Shown here piece after piece: positions 8,482 through 17,362 of a stretch of 54,951 bases of DNA. Every line of letters starts with the position of its first letter. Within the stretch, counting starts at the first letter, position 1. The DNA lies in assembly GCA_029938715.1 (NCBI GenBank), contig JAOZUK010000015.1:1-54951 (forward strand), given 5' to 3'. The translations under genes were made by a program, and so were the position numbers. The DNA comes from Bacteroidales bacterium. GTDB lineage: Bacteria; Bacteroidota; Bacteroidia; Bacteroidales; GCA-2748055. The notes under the pieces are model-generated. The model was not told where the DNA came from. It worked only from the letters and a program-made list of their open reading frames with translations, and searched no databases.

Positions 8482-8595
8482 CTGACACCTGTAATTAATT
8501 CAATGTACGATTTTTTCTTAATTTTCGGAAAAGTTCACCCATGCAGGTGATTTTTGCTATTGAGAAGAGAATTTATGCGACATTTGATGATATTC

Positions 8596-8607
8596 TAGGA
8601 ATTCCTA
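8596..8607. promoter_or_regulatory. 12-bp perfect palindrome before the DUF456 gene
   Basis: TAGGAATTCCTA is a perfect 12-base palindrome ending 11 bases before the DUF456 ATG, in the divergent gap between 8481 and 8619. It could be an operator, but palindromes of this size can occur by chance. Confidence 0.25.
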
Positions 8608-8618
8608 AATAGATAAGT

Positions 8619-9107
8619 ATGGATATTACACTTGCCATCCTCGGCATGGCACTCATATTGATCGGTTTCGCAGGAAGCATCGTACCCATTATTCCAGGTC
8701 CGCCTATTAGCTGGGCCGGTTTTCTGTTGTTGAAGTGGACAGACTATGTGAACAAGGGTGCCAGCGGATACGAAAATACGCTGTGGATCTTACTATTCTT
8801 TGTGGTGCTGGTCACCATCCTGGATTACGTAGTACCTATACTAGGGACAAAGAAGTATGGAGGCTCCAAACGAGGAGTATGGGGTGCTACCATAGGGGTG
8901 GTTGTAGGTTTATTCTTTGGACCGCTAGGCATCATTATCGGGCCATTTTTGGGCGCTTACATTGGAGAGATTACCACAGGCAAAAAGGATCGAGAAGCAT
9001 TAAAAGCTGCCTGGGGATCTTTCGTGGGATTCCTTCTGGGAGTTGGCCTCAAACTGATGACATGTGGAACCATACTCTTCTTCTACATCAGGCACTGGTT
9101 CTTCTAA
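8619..9107 (+). CDS. DUF456 family integral membrane protein
   Basis: A 162-residue inner-membrane protein of the DUF456 family, with no assigned biochemical role. It has about four to five hydrophobic segments rich in glycine (GSIVPIIPGPPISWAGFLLL near the N-terminus, then IGVVVGLFFGPLGIIIGPFLGAYIGE), the glycine-zipper pattern typical of the family. It diverges from the hypothetical gene at 8481. Its TAA stop (9105-9107) lies inside a 12-bp perfect inverted repeat (9104-9130) that runs straight into an octamer array shared with convergent argF. Confidence 0.85.
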   Translation: MDITLAILGMALILIGFAGSIVPIIPGPPISWAGFLLLKWTDYVNKGASGYENTLWILLFFVVLVTILDYVVPILGTKKYGGSKRGVWGATIGVVVGLFFGPLGIIIGPFLGAYIGEITTGKKDREALKAAWGSFVGFLLGVGLKLMTCGTILFFYIRHWFF

Positions 9108-9130
9108 TTAACTGCTGCGCAGTTAATTAG
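9104..9130. repeat. Inverted repeat enclosing the DUF456 stop codon
   Basis: The arms CTAATTAACTGC (9104-9115) and GCAGTTAATTAG (9119-9130) are exact reverse complements around a 3-base loop. The DUF456 stop codon lies in the left arm. There is no T-tract, so it is not a standard intrinsic terminator. Confidence 0.9.
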
Positions 9131-9186
9131 TTATTGAGTTAGTAAGTTAGTGAGTTAATAACTTGCTAACCCATTAACCTATTAAC
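9131..9186. repeat. Seven degenerate octamers between two hairpins
   Basis: Exactly seven 8-base units fill 9131-9186 with nothing left over between the DUF456 hairpin and the argF hairpin. The first units carry TTA at their 5' end (TTATTGAG, TTAGTAAG, TTAGTGAG) and the last ones carry TAAC at their 3' end (TTGCTAAC, CCATTAAC, CTATTAAC), so the two halves are in opposite orientation. Read on the minus strand, the right half is the same GGTTAATG/GGTTAATA family that repeats before trxB. Confidence 0.85.
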
Positions 9187-9221
9187 TTCTCGTTGTTACC
9201 CTCCAAGCGTAGCAACGAGAA
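9187..9221. repeat. Inverted repeat enclosing the argF stop codon
   Basis: TTCTCGTTG (9187-9195) and CAACGAGAA (9213-9221) are exact reverse complements, and after one G-T position three more pairs extend the stem inward. The argF stop (9196-9198) lies inside. The right arm is argF coding sequence, so the left arm is an inverted copy of the last argF codons placed after the stop. Confidence 0.88.
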
Positions 9222-10197
9222 TTGCTTTTATCGTATGCATCCGGTTTTCGGCCTCATCAAAAACAATGGAGTGCTTCGATTCAAATACCTCCTCTGTCAC
9301 CTCAAGGGCTTCCAGACCAAACTTCTGAAAGATCTCCTCCCCAACCTTTGTTTCCCTGTTATGAAATGCAGGCAGACAGTGGAGAAATTTCACATTGGGA
9401 TTACCAGTTAAATCGAGTATTTCCCGATTGACCTGGTAAGGGCTCAGCAGTTTGATCCGCTCCTCCCAGACCTCTTCTGGTTCCCCCATGGAAACCCATA
9501 CATCTGTATACAGAAAATCTGCACCTTCAACAGCCACCTTTACGTCCTCTGTGATGTTGATTTCACCACCGGTTTGAGTAGCGATCTTACGACATTTTTT
9601 AACCAGAGATTCTTCAGGTTGTACCGATGCCGGAGCAGCAGCACGGAAATCCATGCCAGCTTTTGCAGCTCCTACCATCAATGAATTACCCACATTATTT
9701 CTGGCATCACCCAGGTAACAAAACTTCATCTGATTTAAGGGTTTATCAGAGTGTTCCAGCATGGTCATAAAATCAGCCAGTACCTGGGTGGGATGAAACT
9801 CATCTGTCAATCCATTCCATACCGGAACCCCGGAGTACTCAGCCAGCTCTTCTACGATGGATTGGCCAAAGCCCCTGTATTCGATTCCGTCGTACATTCT
9901 TCCCAACACCCTGGCAGTGTCTTTCATTGATTCCTTATGACCAATTTGAGTGCCCGAAGGCCCCAGGTAGGTCACTCCGGCTCCCTGGTCCAGAGCTGCT
10001 ACTTCAAAAGCGCACCTTGTACGAGTAGAGGTCTTCTCAAAAATCAGGGCGATGTTCTTCCCTCTCAACCTGTGAACTTCAGTACCAGAATATTTTGCCT
10101 TTTTCAATGTAAAACTCAAGTCTAGCAAGAATCGAATCTCTTCGGGGCTATAGTCTAACAGTGTTAAAAAATGCCGATTGCGCAGATTGTATGCCAT
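9196..10197 (-). CDS. argF: Ornithine carbamoyltransferase
   Basis: Interconverts carbamoyl phosphate plus ornithine and citrulline plus phosphate. The 333-residue protein has the carbamoyl phosphate motif STRTR (with CAFEVAA following), the [23 protein letters not shown] and [12 protein letters not shown] segments, and the HCLP ornithine-site motif near residue 270. These features fit a true OTC rather than the Bacteroidota acetylornithine/succinylornithine enzyme. I chose the ATG at 10197 ([10 protein letters not shown]), the usual family start. It lies downstream of carbamate kinase, which favours a catabolic (ArcB) role making ATP from citrulline; no arginine deiminase is present here. 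Both its ends are bordered by short tandem repeats. Confidence 0.92.
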   Translation of the reverse strand: MAYNLRNRHFLTLLDYSPEEIRFLLDLSFTLKKAKYSGTEVHRLRGKNIALIFEKTSTRTRCAFEVAALDQGAGVTYLGPSGTQIGHKESMKDTARVLGRMYDGIEYRGFGQSIVEELAEYSGVPVWNGLTDEFHPTQVLADFMTMLEHSDKPLNQMKFCYLGDARNNVGNSLMVGAAKAGMDFRAAAPASVQPEESLVKKCRKIATQTGGEINITEDVKVAVEGADFLYTDVWVSMGEPEEVWEERIKLLSPYQVNREILDLTGNPNVKFLHCLPAFHNRETKVGEEIFQKFGLEALEVTEEVFESKHSIVFDEAENRMHTIKAILVATLGG

Positions 10198-10202
10198 TGG
10201 TC

Positions 10203-10230
10203 GTGAATTGTGAATGGTGAATAGTGAACA
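10203..10230. repeat. Four GTGAATN heptamers upstream of argF
   Basis: GTGAATT, GTGAATG, GTGAATA and GTGAACA follow one another directly, ending 6 bases from the argF start codon. They lie between the candidate -7 element at 10231-10238 and the ATG, so they would be in the argF 5' untranslated region. Confidence 0.8.
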
Positions 10231-10238
10231 CAAAAATA
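10231..10238 (-). promoter_or_regulatory. Candidate internal -7 element for argF
   Basis: The minus strand reads TATTTTTG (TAnnTTTG) 34 bases before the argF ATG and directly next to the heptamer block. No -33 match is seen, and argF may also be read through from arcC. Confidence 0.35.
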
Positions 10239-10248
10239 GTATAAAATG

Positions 10249-11211
10249 TCAGGTATTGTATTCCATGGTAATTTTCGTTCCAAAGCTTTTATCCTCCAGT
10301 TTAAAAGCTTCGGTTATTACACTTTTCTCACCTCCATTCTTAATGAATTGAAGGCAGGCCTTTATTTTTGGGGCCATATCCCCTTCACCAAACATTCCCT
10401 TTTCAAGCAAAGAAATTGTATCTGCATAGTTGAGAAATTCGACTACTTCCTGTTGTGGGGTATTGTAATTGATATATACGAAAGGAACATCGGTTAAAAT
10501 ATAAAACTCGTCGGCTCCTATCCTTGCTCCCAGCAGCGCCGATGCCAGGTCTTTGTCAATAACCGATTCAGAGGGTCTGATGCGTCCCTCAGCATCCAGG
10601 TAAACCGGTACACCACCTCCTCCTGCCGCCACCACTATGGTTCCCTCTCTGACCAGTGTTTCCACAATTTGTTCATTGATAATCTTAATGGGCACCGGTG
10701 AAGGAACTACCCTTCGGAATCCACCTTCTCGCTTCTTGCTCTCCTTGAAGATCCATGACTTTTCACTTGCGATCCTTTCCGATTCCTCTTGATTATAGAT
10801 TTTACCAATGCGTTTGGAAGGGATATTAAAAGCTTCATCTTCCTCATTGACCAGAGCCATGGTCATAAGGGTCACCACCTGGCGATCTATTCCATGCTTA
10901 TGCAATACATTCCTCAACATTCTCTCGATCATATAACCAATGCCTCCCTGAGAATCAGCCACACATATATCCAGTGGCATTTGAGGAATTCCATATACTC
11001 CTTCACCAGCATCGTTTCGCATGAGGATATTTCCTACCTGGGGTCCATTTCCATGGGTAATAACCAGGTTATATCCCTCTCTGAGCAAAAAGACCAGATT
11101 TTCCAGGGTATCTGTCGTGTTTTGCTCCTGTTCATCGATGGTCCCCAGTTGATTATCCCGCAAAAGGGCATTCCCCCCCAGGGCTACAACTGCCAGCTTT
11201 TTCTTGATCAT
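10249..11211 (-). CDS. arcC: Carbamate kinase
   Basis: Reversible transfer of phosphate between carbamoyl phosphate and ADP, giving ATP, CO2 and ammonia in arginine/citrulline catabolism. The 320-residue protein has the amino-acid-kinase fold with VALGGNALL at the N-terminus, the NGPQVGN motif, the VVAAGGGGVPV segment and GSFATKI-like MGEGDMAPKIKACLQFI near the end. I chose the ATG at 11211 (MIKKKLAVVALGG), because a longer start at 11253 would lie upstream of the -7 element at 11229-11236. It is followed at 51 bases by argF on the same strand. Confidence 0.93.
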   Translation of the reverse strand: MIKKKLAVVALGGNALLRDNQLGTIDEQEQNTTDTLENLVFLLREGYNLVITHGNGPQVGNILMRNDAGEGVYGIPQMPLDICVADSQGGIGYMIERMLRNVLHKHGIDRQVVTLMTMALVNEEDEAFNIPSKRIGKIYNQEESERIASEKSWIFKESKKREGGFRRVVPSPVPIKIINEQIVETLVREGTIVVAAGGGGVPVYLDAEGRIRPSESVIDKDLASALLGARIGADEFYILTDVPFVYINYNTPQQEVVEFLNYADTISLLEKGMFGEGDMAPKIKACLQFIKNGGEKSVITEAFKLEDKSFGTKITMEYNT

Positions 11212-11228
11212 CTTTAATAGCTTTGATG

Positions 11229-11236
11229 CAAATCTA
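11229..11236 (-). promoter_or_regulatory. Candidate -7 element for arcC-argF
   Basis: The minus strand reads TAGATTTG (TAnnTTTG) 18 bases before the arcC ATG at 11211. It supports the shorter start of arcC. Confidence 0.5.
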
Positions 11237-11321
11237 GAAATTACCTTACCCATAGGGGTCAGAATAAACAGATTCTACAACATAATTTCATCAAAGAATT
11301 CCAAGGATCGAAGTATATAAA

Positions 11322-11329
11322 TAAATTTG
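11322..11329 (+). promoter_or_regulatory. Candidate -7 element for the lipoprotein gene
   Basis: TAAATTTG (TAnnTTTG) 20 bases before the ATG at 11349, predicting a very short leader. No -33 match is visible. Confidence 0.4.
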
Positions 11330-11348
11330 CCTATTTTTAACAAAATTC

Positions 11349-12050
11349 ATGCCCATCACTGTGGTCCGACTTCGGCTGTTTACATGTTCCCTTATTTTTA
11401 TCTTTCTGCTAAGCGGATGTGGCAGGTTTGGTGGTTTGTCAAAGACCATGGAAGCCAACTATCTGAAATACAGGATAGAGTATATGGACAAGATGGCCGG
11501 GGATATTCCCACTCGATTCCTCCCTGCTCAGATGGACTCTTACTATACCAAGCATTTTGTGCTTACGAGAATTGAGGGCCTCTTCAATCAGTTTTCACTG
11601 ATTCAAATAGCAGATTTAAAACGCAAAAAGGTAACTACATTGTTGAATTTCTTTGGCAACAGGGTCTTTTACAAAGGCACCCATGGAGAGCTTCCCGCGG
11701 GAATTAAGGAGCTTGAGCAAATGGAGTATCGGTTAACAGGTGATAAATCTGTAATCGGGGGCCTTAATTCCGAAAGAATAGAGATAGATACCGGTAAAGA
11801 GCAGTTTGACATCTACATCACCAGGGATTTTTCTGTTCGCCAGCCCAATATTGTCACCCCGTATCATACCATTGACTCACCGCTTACAGATTTCCCCATA
11901 CAGTTAAGCAAGCTAAAAATGCACCTCTCCTGCATTGGTTTTGAATCTAAAACTGTTGAATCTGAACTTTTTAAAGTTCCTGAGAATTACAGGTCCGTTT
12001 CCCGTTTGGAGATGGAGGAGATTATTAACAGCCTGTTTACAAAAGAATAG
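11349..12050 (+). CDS. Unknown lipoprotein
   Basis: An exported 233-residue protein I do not recognise. Residues 1-24 form a lipoprotein signal with lipobox LLSGC, so it is expected to be anchored in the inner or outer membrane by the cysteine. The mature part is mixed alpha/beta with a charged RFGGLSKTMEANYLKYRIEYMDKMAGD start and no known motif. It lies 52 bases upstream of ftsK on the same strand and may be co-transcribed with ftsK and lolA, which would suit an envelope role (inference only). Confidence 0.7.
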   Translation: MPITVVRLRLFTCSLIFIFLLSGCGRFGGLSKTMEANYLKYRIEYMDKMAGDIPTRFLPAQMDSYYTKHFVLTRIEGLFNQFSLIQIADLKRKKVTTLLNFFGNRVFYKGTHGELPAGIKELEQMEYRLTGDKSVIGGLNSERIEIDTGKEQFDIYITRDFSVRQPNIVTPYHTIDSPLTDFPIQLSKLKMHLSCIGFESKTVESELFKVPENYRSVSRLEMEEIINSLFTKE

Positions 12051-12102
12051 TAGCTCCTACTCCGTTATTATTATCTTAGATCGTTAAAAATTTCATGGTT
12101 GA

Positions 12103-14475
12103 ATGACCAAAAAAAAGAAGAAAAATCCCTCTGTTAGCTTCCTGAAATCGATAGTTTCATTTCTGAAGGATGATCGGTTCAGGTATGCCATGGGAATTGT
12201 ATTCCTGCTGGCAGGCCTGTTTATGGTACTCTCTCTTATTTCATACCTGATTAACTGGAAAACAGACCAGGACTTTGAGTGGGCCAGGGTTCTTTCTGGT
12301 CCTGAAATCGAGGTAGAGAATTCTGGAGGAAAAATGGGCGCATGGCTATCTAACCTGCTTATCAACAGATGGTTTGGTCTGGCCAGTTTTTTATTTCCTG
12401 GAATTCTAATCCTTATTGCATTATCACTCTACAGAATTAGTCTGGTTAAAACCGGAAAAGCCATCAGGAATAGCCTGATTGTGATCGTGTTACTCTCCAT
12501 TACAATGGGATTATTCTTTGGAGATGGAGGAGGAATTCTGGGAAGCGGACCAGGCGGACAACATGGCTATTTCCTCAGTAAGTGGCTTCTGGCCAGTGTC
12601 GGATACCTTGGCTCCATTTCTCTTCTGGTGATCTCCTATGCTGCCCTGATTCTTTTCTCCACAAACTTCCTGGAATGGATCAGGACAAAGAGTAGCCCAT
12701 TTAAATCGGAAATCGGTCCTGACCACAAAAAGGAGAAAAAAATTGTAGTTTCAACCGATCCGACCTCTGCAGATGAAGCCTCTAATGTCCAAGAAGATAA
12801 ACAATTTGAAGTGACAACCCGCGATACCGGGCTCCATGAAACAAAAAATGAGGAAGAAGACCGCACTCCCGATTTTGTAGCTCCTCCCGATCCAAAGAAT
12901 GAGGTGGAAATGACAGTGGAAGATGCCTCTCAGAGCAATCCGGATGACATAAATCCGGATGAAGGAGCTCTTGGAGAGTATGATCCTACCCTGGATCTGC
13001 CCCGCTATAAATATCCTCCATTGAGCCTGTTAAAGGACTATGATCATGGAGAAACAACTGTTACCAGCAAAGAGCTTGACTCCAACAAAGACCGGATTGT
13101 AGAAACGCTGAACAACTACAACATAAAAATCGATAAGATCAAAGCCACCATCGGTCCGACGGTGACTCTGTATGAAATAGTGCCGGCTCCCGGAATCCGC
13201 ATCTCCAAGATCAAGAGCCTGGAAGACGATATTGCCCTGAGTCTGGCCGCTCTGGGTATACGCATCATTGCTCCCATCCCAGGTAAGGGAACCATCGGGA
13301 TTGAGGTTCCCAATCAAAATCCCAGGACCGTTTCCATGAAGACCATTCTGGCCTCAAAGTCCTACCAGGATTCGGATATGGAGCTGGCTGTAGCCATTGG
13401 TAAGACCATCTCCAATGAAACCTTTGTTTTTGACCTGACTAAAATGCCTCACCTGCTGGTTGCGGGGGCAACAGGACAGGGAAAATCGGTGGGATTAAAT
13501 GCCATTATAGCTTCACTCCTCTTTAAAAACCACCCGGCCAGGCTTAAATTTGTGATGGTTGATCCCAAAAAGGTTGAACTTTCGCTTTACAGTAAAATAG
13601 AGCGTCACTATCTGGCCAAGCTACCCGAGTCTGAAGAGGCCATCATTACCGATACGCAGCAGGTGATCCATACACTGAACAGTTTGTGTCATGAGATGGA
13701 TGAAAGATACAACCTGCTTAAAAATGCCCACGTTCGTAACATCAAGGAGTACAATGATAAATATATCAATCGCAAGCTAAATCCAAACAAGGGACATCGG
13801 TTCTTACCCTTCATTGTGGTTATAGTGGATGAATTTGCCGATCTGATTATGACCGCAGGACGGGAGATTGAGCACCCCATCTCAAGACTGGCTCAACTGG
13901 CAAGGGCCATTGGAATTCACCTGATTATTGCCACACAGCGACCCACCACAAATATCATCACTGGTGTAATCAAAGCCAATTTTCCTGCCAGAATAGCATT
14001 CCGGGTCACCTCGGGTATCGACTCCCGGACCATTCTGGACGGACCAGGAGCAGATCAGCTCATTGGTCGCGGAGACATGCTCTTCCTCAGCGGCAGTGAA
14101 CCCATCAGGATACAGTGTGCCTTTATTGACGGCCCTGAGATTGAAGATGTTGTCGATTTTATTGGGGAACAGCGGGGATATTCCACAGCATTGATGCTTA
14201 CTCCCATTGAGGATGAAGGTGGAAGCGGACCCGAAGTAGACCTGAATACAAGGGATGATAAATTTGAAGAAGCAGCCAGACTTGTTATCCAGCATCAACA
14301 GGGATCCACCTCTCTGATTCAGAGAAAACTCTCCCTGGGGTATAACAGGGCGGGCAGAATCGTTGACCAGCTGGAGGCCGCAGGTATCCTTGGTCCTTTT
14401 GAAGGGAGCAAAGCGCGACAGGTTCTCTTACAGGATGAATTCAGTTTGGAACAGATTTTGAAAGGTCTATCGTAA
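12103..14475 (+). CDS. ftsK: DNA translocase FtsK/SpoIIIE
   Basis: Septal DNA pump that clears and aligns chromosome termini for dif resolution during division. The 790 residues show a basic N-terminus and about four transmembrane helices within the first 190 residues, an acidic low-complexity linker (about 200-300), then the alpha-beta motor with Walker A GATGQGKS near residue 455 and Walker B IVDEFADLI near 572, and a C-terminal winged-helix gamma domain (about 725-790) that reads KOPS-type sequences in other species. The linker is much shorter than in E. coli, as usual for Bacteroidota. It is followed by lolA 15 bases later. Confidence 0.97.
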   Translation: MTKKKKKNPSVSFLKSIVSFLKDDRFRYAMGIVFLLAGLFMVLSLISYLINWKTDQDFEWARVLSGPEIEVENSGGKMGAWLSNLLINRWFGLASFLFPGILILIALSLYRISLVKTGKAIRNSLIVIVLLSITMGLFFGDGGGILGSGPGGQHGYFLSKWLLASVGYLGSISLLVISYAALILFSTNFLEWIRTKSSPFKSEIGPDHKKEKKIVVSTDPTSADEASNVQEDKQFEVTTRDTGLHETKNEEEDRTPDFVAPPDPKNEVEMTVEDASQSNPDDINPDEGALGEYDPTLDLPRYKYPPLSLLKDYDHGETTVTSKELDSNKDRIVETLNNYNIKIDKIKATIGPTVTLYEIVPAPGIRISKIKSLEDDIALSLAALGIRIIAPIPGKGTIGIEVPNQNPRTVSMKTILASKSYQDSDMELAVAIGKTISNETFVFDLTKMPHLLVAGATGQGKSVGLNAIIASLLFKNHPARLKFVMVDPKKVELSLYSKIERHYLAKLPESEEAIITDTQQVIHTLNSLCHEMDERYNLLKNAHVRNIKEYNDKYINRKLNPNKGHRFLPFIVVIVDEFADLIMTAGREIEHPISRLAQLARAIGIHLIIATQRPTTNIITGVIKANFPARIAFRVTSGIDSRTILDGPGADQLIGRGDMLFLSGSEPIRIQCAFIDGPEIEDVVDFIGEQRGYSTALMLTPIEDEGGSGPEVDLNTRDDKFEEAARLVIQHQQGSTSLIQRKLSLGYNRAGRIVDQLEAAGILGPFEGSKARQVLLQDEFSLEQILKGLS

Positions 14476-14490
14476 AAGGAGAACTGAACC

Positions 14491-15153
14491 ATGACTCTAT
14501 TCCATAGAAAATCACTATCTCTCTTGTTGCTTATGCTCTCCCTGCAGGCTTATACCCAGCAAGATCCCAAGGCAGAACCGTATCTCCAGGCTGTTTCCAA
14601 ACAGTTCGATATGGAGAAAGGTTACCTGATTGAGATGGACTACATAAGGGAAGATATTATGAGGGAGACCTCTGCCGAAGGAGAAGGAACCGTCTGGATG
14701 AAAGGACTTAAGTATAAAATTGTAGTGGACGAGTTTATCGTCTATTATGATGGCGAGAAGCTCTTTTCTCAAAACACTGAAACCGAGGAAGTCTATGTGA
14801 GTATACCGGATCCGGATCAGCCGGGATATCTCCAGGCAGTTCCCATTAGAATCATCAAATCTTATGAGCAGGACTTTAAATACATGTTTATGGGAACCAC
14901 CCCTTTTCAAGGTAAAGAGAGGGTGGAAATTCAATTATACCCCAATGATATCTCGGGTCCCTACTCCATGCTGAAAATGTTTATCAATCCACACTCTTTT
15001 CGACTTGAAGCATTTCAGTTAAAACATAAGGAGGGCATTCTCTATACCATGATCCTTTCTAAAATTACAAAAAATCAATTATTTGAGGATTCCCTCTTTA
15101 AGTTTGATCCCAAAAAATTTCCGGAAACAGAAATCATAGAATTACTGGAGTAA
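14491..15153 (+). CDS. lolA: LolA-like outer-membrane lipoprotein carrier
   Basis: Periplasmic chaperone that carries lipoproteins from LolCDE to the outer membrane. The 220 residues begin with a signal peptide (SLSLLLLMLSLQAYTQQ) followed by a LolA/LolB-type beta half-barrel: repeated short beta strands with EGTVWMKGLKYKIV and VYYDGEKLFSQNTE, the typical pattern of the family. A clear Shine-Dalgarno AGGAG lies 9 bases before the ATG. It directly follows ftsK, as in many Bacteroidota, and its stop is 4 bases from the convergent 7TM-HD gene. The family call is good, although sequence conservation in this family is low. Confidence 0.85.
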   Translation: MTLFHRKSLSLLLLMLSLQAYTQQDPKAEPYLQAVSKQFDMEKGYLIEMDYIREDIMRETSAEGEGTVWMKGLKYKIVVDEFIVYYDGEKLFSQNTETEEVYVSIPDPDQPGYLQAVPIRIIKSYEQDFKYMFMGTTPFQGKERVEIQLYPNDISGPYSMLKMFINPHSFRLEAFQLKHKEGILYTMILSKITKNQLFEDSLFKFDPKKFPETEIIELLE

Positions 15154-15157
15154 CTCT

Positions 15158-17230
15158 CTACTTGGGATACTCAATTCTGGAATGATAAATATTCGACAGC
15201 CTGTTCTTAAAGATCTCTTTGGCTGTGGAGATATCAGCATAGGTCAGATTAGCCTCTGAAAACTGGGACTCCTCAGCCTGACGGGCAACAATACTTTCCA
15301 CCAGTTCAGATATACTCTCAGGTGTATAGACTCTCAGGGCTCTGGAAGCTGCTTCCACCGAATCGGCCATCATCAATATAGCATGTTCTTTGGCAGTAGG
15401 TCTGGGTCCGGGATAAGTAAACTCCTCAATATCTATCTCCTCGTCTGGATTGGCATTTAAGAATGAACGGTAGAAGTATTGAACGGTACTGGTTCCATGA
15501 TGAGTGGAGATAAACTCGAGAATCTGGCCAGGCAATTTATGTTTCTTTCCAATCTCAATTCCAAGGATCACATGATCGATGATCATACGTGCGCTGGAAC
15601 GAAAATCGAGCTCATCGTGTGGGTTTCCTCCTTCGTTCTGATTTTCAATGTAGTACTGGGGATTCTCCATCTTACCAATATCATGGTACATGGCTCCTGC
15701 ACGTATCAGCAGCGAATTGCCTCCTAACTTTAGTATGGCCTCCTCAGCCAGATTAGCGACCTGCATAGAGTGCTGAAAAGTACCTGGAGCCTTTTCGGCC
15801 AGCTTACGAAGCAGAGGTTGATTTGTATCAGAGAGTTCAAACAGGGTTGCATCCGAAAGAAATCCAAATATCCGCTCGAAAAGAAATACAAGCGGGTATA
15901 CAGTCAGGATCAGAAGTCCATTACCAAGGAGCCAGAGCACATTGATCCAGTTTATCTGGGAAATATCTCCTTCCTGCAGAATGGAGAGCAGAATATAGAT
16001 CAGGGCATAGCAGGCAAATACAAAGGTGGCCGTGTAGAACAGGATTCCTCTTTTATAGTAGGAACGAAGGCTAAACACCCCCACCAGTCCGGCCAGGAAA
16101 TTCATCAATACGAACTGGTAACTATTTGGCACCCAGAAGCCTGCCAGAAGAAGGGTAATCATATGTACAAAAAGAGCATACCTGATATCGAAGAAGGTCT
16201 TCAGAAAGATCGGCACCAGCACAAACGGGATCACATAAACACTTACTGCATCATTGGTAGAAGCTGCGCGAGTCAGTCCCACCATCATCACAATCATGCC
16301 CAGCGTAAAAAAGGTCTGCGTCCGGCTCTTAAGGATGTCTTTTCTCAATGAGTATATAAACCAGAAGAGAGACAGGAAAATCAGGCTGATCAGTAAGAAC
16401 TGACCCAGATATACCACCAGGTAGTTTTTCTTCACATTGGGATTGGATTCGTACTCTTTTCGAAGAGACTCTATAATCAGGTAGTTGGATACCGACATTA
16501 ATTCACCCCTGGCTATGATTAACTGTCCCGACTGAACCATTCCCTGGGTTAATATTAACTCCTCAAGGCTGGCCTGCAGAACTTTCTGCGTCATTACCTC
16601 ATCGTACCCCAGGTTGGTTCTCAGATAATCATTCAGGTTAATCCTGGATAGAATGGCCAGTGAGCCCGGATTGATCCTTTCCAGTTCAGCTAATAAGTAC
16701 TCATAGGCCGACCGTTCGGTATAGAGGGTTGAATACCTTACCTCCTCAGCCACCGAATTACGCACCACCATCACCGACAGCTGGTCCAGAATCTTTCCCT
16801 CCAGCACCGGATGCCGTTCGATGATACCTGTGGCATAGATCTCTTCTAAAATATCTCTTATTGCATGGCCTGTAACGGTCCATGACTCTGACACATACAA
16901 TCCCAACCCCATGGAGACTGCTAATCGGCTATAATCGTTACTAAAAGAGGAGACCATGCTTCTTTCAGTCACCGAATCCTGCACAAAGAATAGAGGTGCT
17001 TTGCTCTCCAGGCTATCTTGCTCAAGTTGAACCTGCTCAGCTGGTTTATAAATGGGGAAGTCGAAGGGGGCCACCAGGGTTTCGTGCATCCAGGGTTTAT
17101 TCTTGGAATACTCATATTTGAATTTCCCCTCACTGGGAAACATAAAGTAAACCAGAAAAATGGCAATAAGGTAAAGTAATACGATCTGGATGGTCTTCCA
17201 GAACCTGAAAATGCCTTTAATCCAGTTCAT
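15158..17230 (-). CDS. 7TM-HD phosphodiesterase (PgpH-like)
   Basis: Membrane protein of the 7TMR-HDED/HD family, whose characterised Firmicutes members hydrolyse cyclic di-AMP. Of about 690 residues (ATG at 17230; an upstream ATG at 17257 is possible), the N-terminus has one transmembrane helix followed by a large extracytoplasmic region, then about seven hydrophobic helices (roughly 270-460), then a cytoplasmic HD domain (about 475-640). The HD domain carries the metal ligands in FQHSMQVANLAEEA and RAGAMYHDIGKMENP. The match is strong for the family; whether the substrate is c-di-AMP is not shown. No diadenylate cyclase lies in the window, but a YbbR-like protein does (4623-5618). Confidence 0.88.
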   Translation of the reverse strand: MNWIKGIFRFWKTIQIVLLYLIAIFLVYFMFPSEGKFKYEYSKNKPWMHETLVAPFDFPIYKPAEQVQLEQDSLESKAPLFFVQDSVTERSMVSSFSNDYSRLAVSMGLGLYVSESWTVTGHAIRDILEEIYATGIIERHPVLEGKILDQLSVMVVRNSVAEEVRYSTLYTERSAYEYLLAELERINPGSLAILSRINLNDYLRTNLGYDEVMTQKVLQASLEELILTQGMVQSGQLIIARGELMSVSNYLIIESLRKEYESNPNVKKNYLVVYLGQFLLISLIFLSLFWFIYSLRKDILKSRTQTFFTLGMIVMMVGLTRAASTNDAVSVYVIPFVLVPIFLKTFFDIRYALFVHMITLLLAGFWVPNSYQFVLMNFLAGLVGVFSLRSYYKRGILFYTATFVFACYALIYILLSILQEGDISQINWINVLWLLGNGLLILTVYPLVFLFERIFGFLSDATLFELSDTNQPLLRKLAEKAPGTFQHSMQVANLAEEAILKLGGNSLLIRAGAMYHDIGKMENPQYYIENQNEGGNPHDELDFRSSARMIIDHVILGIEIGKKHKLPGQILEFISTHHGTSTVQYFYRSFLNANPDEEIDIEEFTYPGPRPTAKEHAILMMADSVEAASRALRVYTPESISELVESIVARQAEESQFSEANLTYADISTAKEIFKNRLSNIYHSRIEYPK

Positions 17231-17362
17231 GGGGTGAAAATAAAACAACTTTTGCAACTTTTAACCTCTCCCAGGCATTTTTGTTCAATAGCATTGAAAC
17301 TCTGAGGCAACTTAAAGATTTTAACTATCTTGAAATTATTCTAGTGTAGTGAAGGCTGTAAA

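Noticed and set aside
15770-16351. 193-codon plus-strand frame opposite the 7TM-HD gene
   Set aside because: Lies entirely antisense to a well-supported gene; its translation is rich in K, H and Q in a manner typical of shadow frames.
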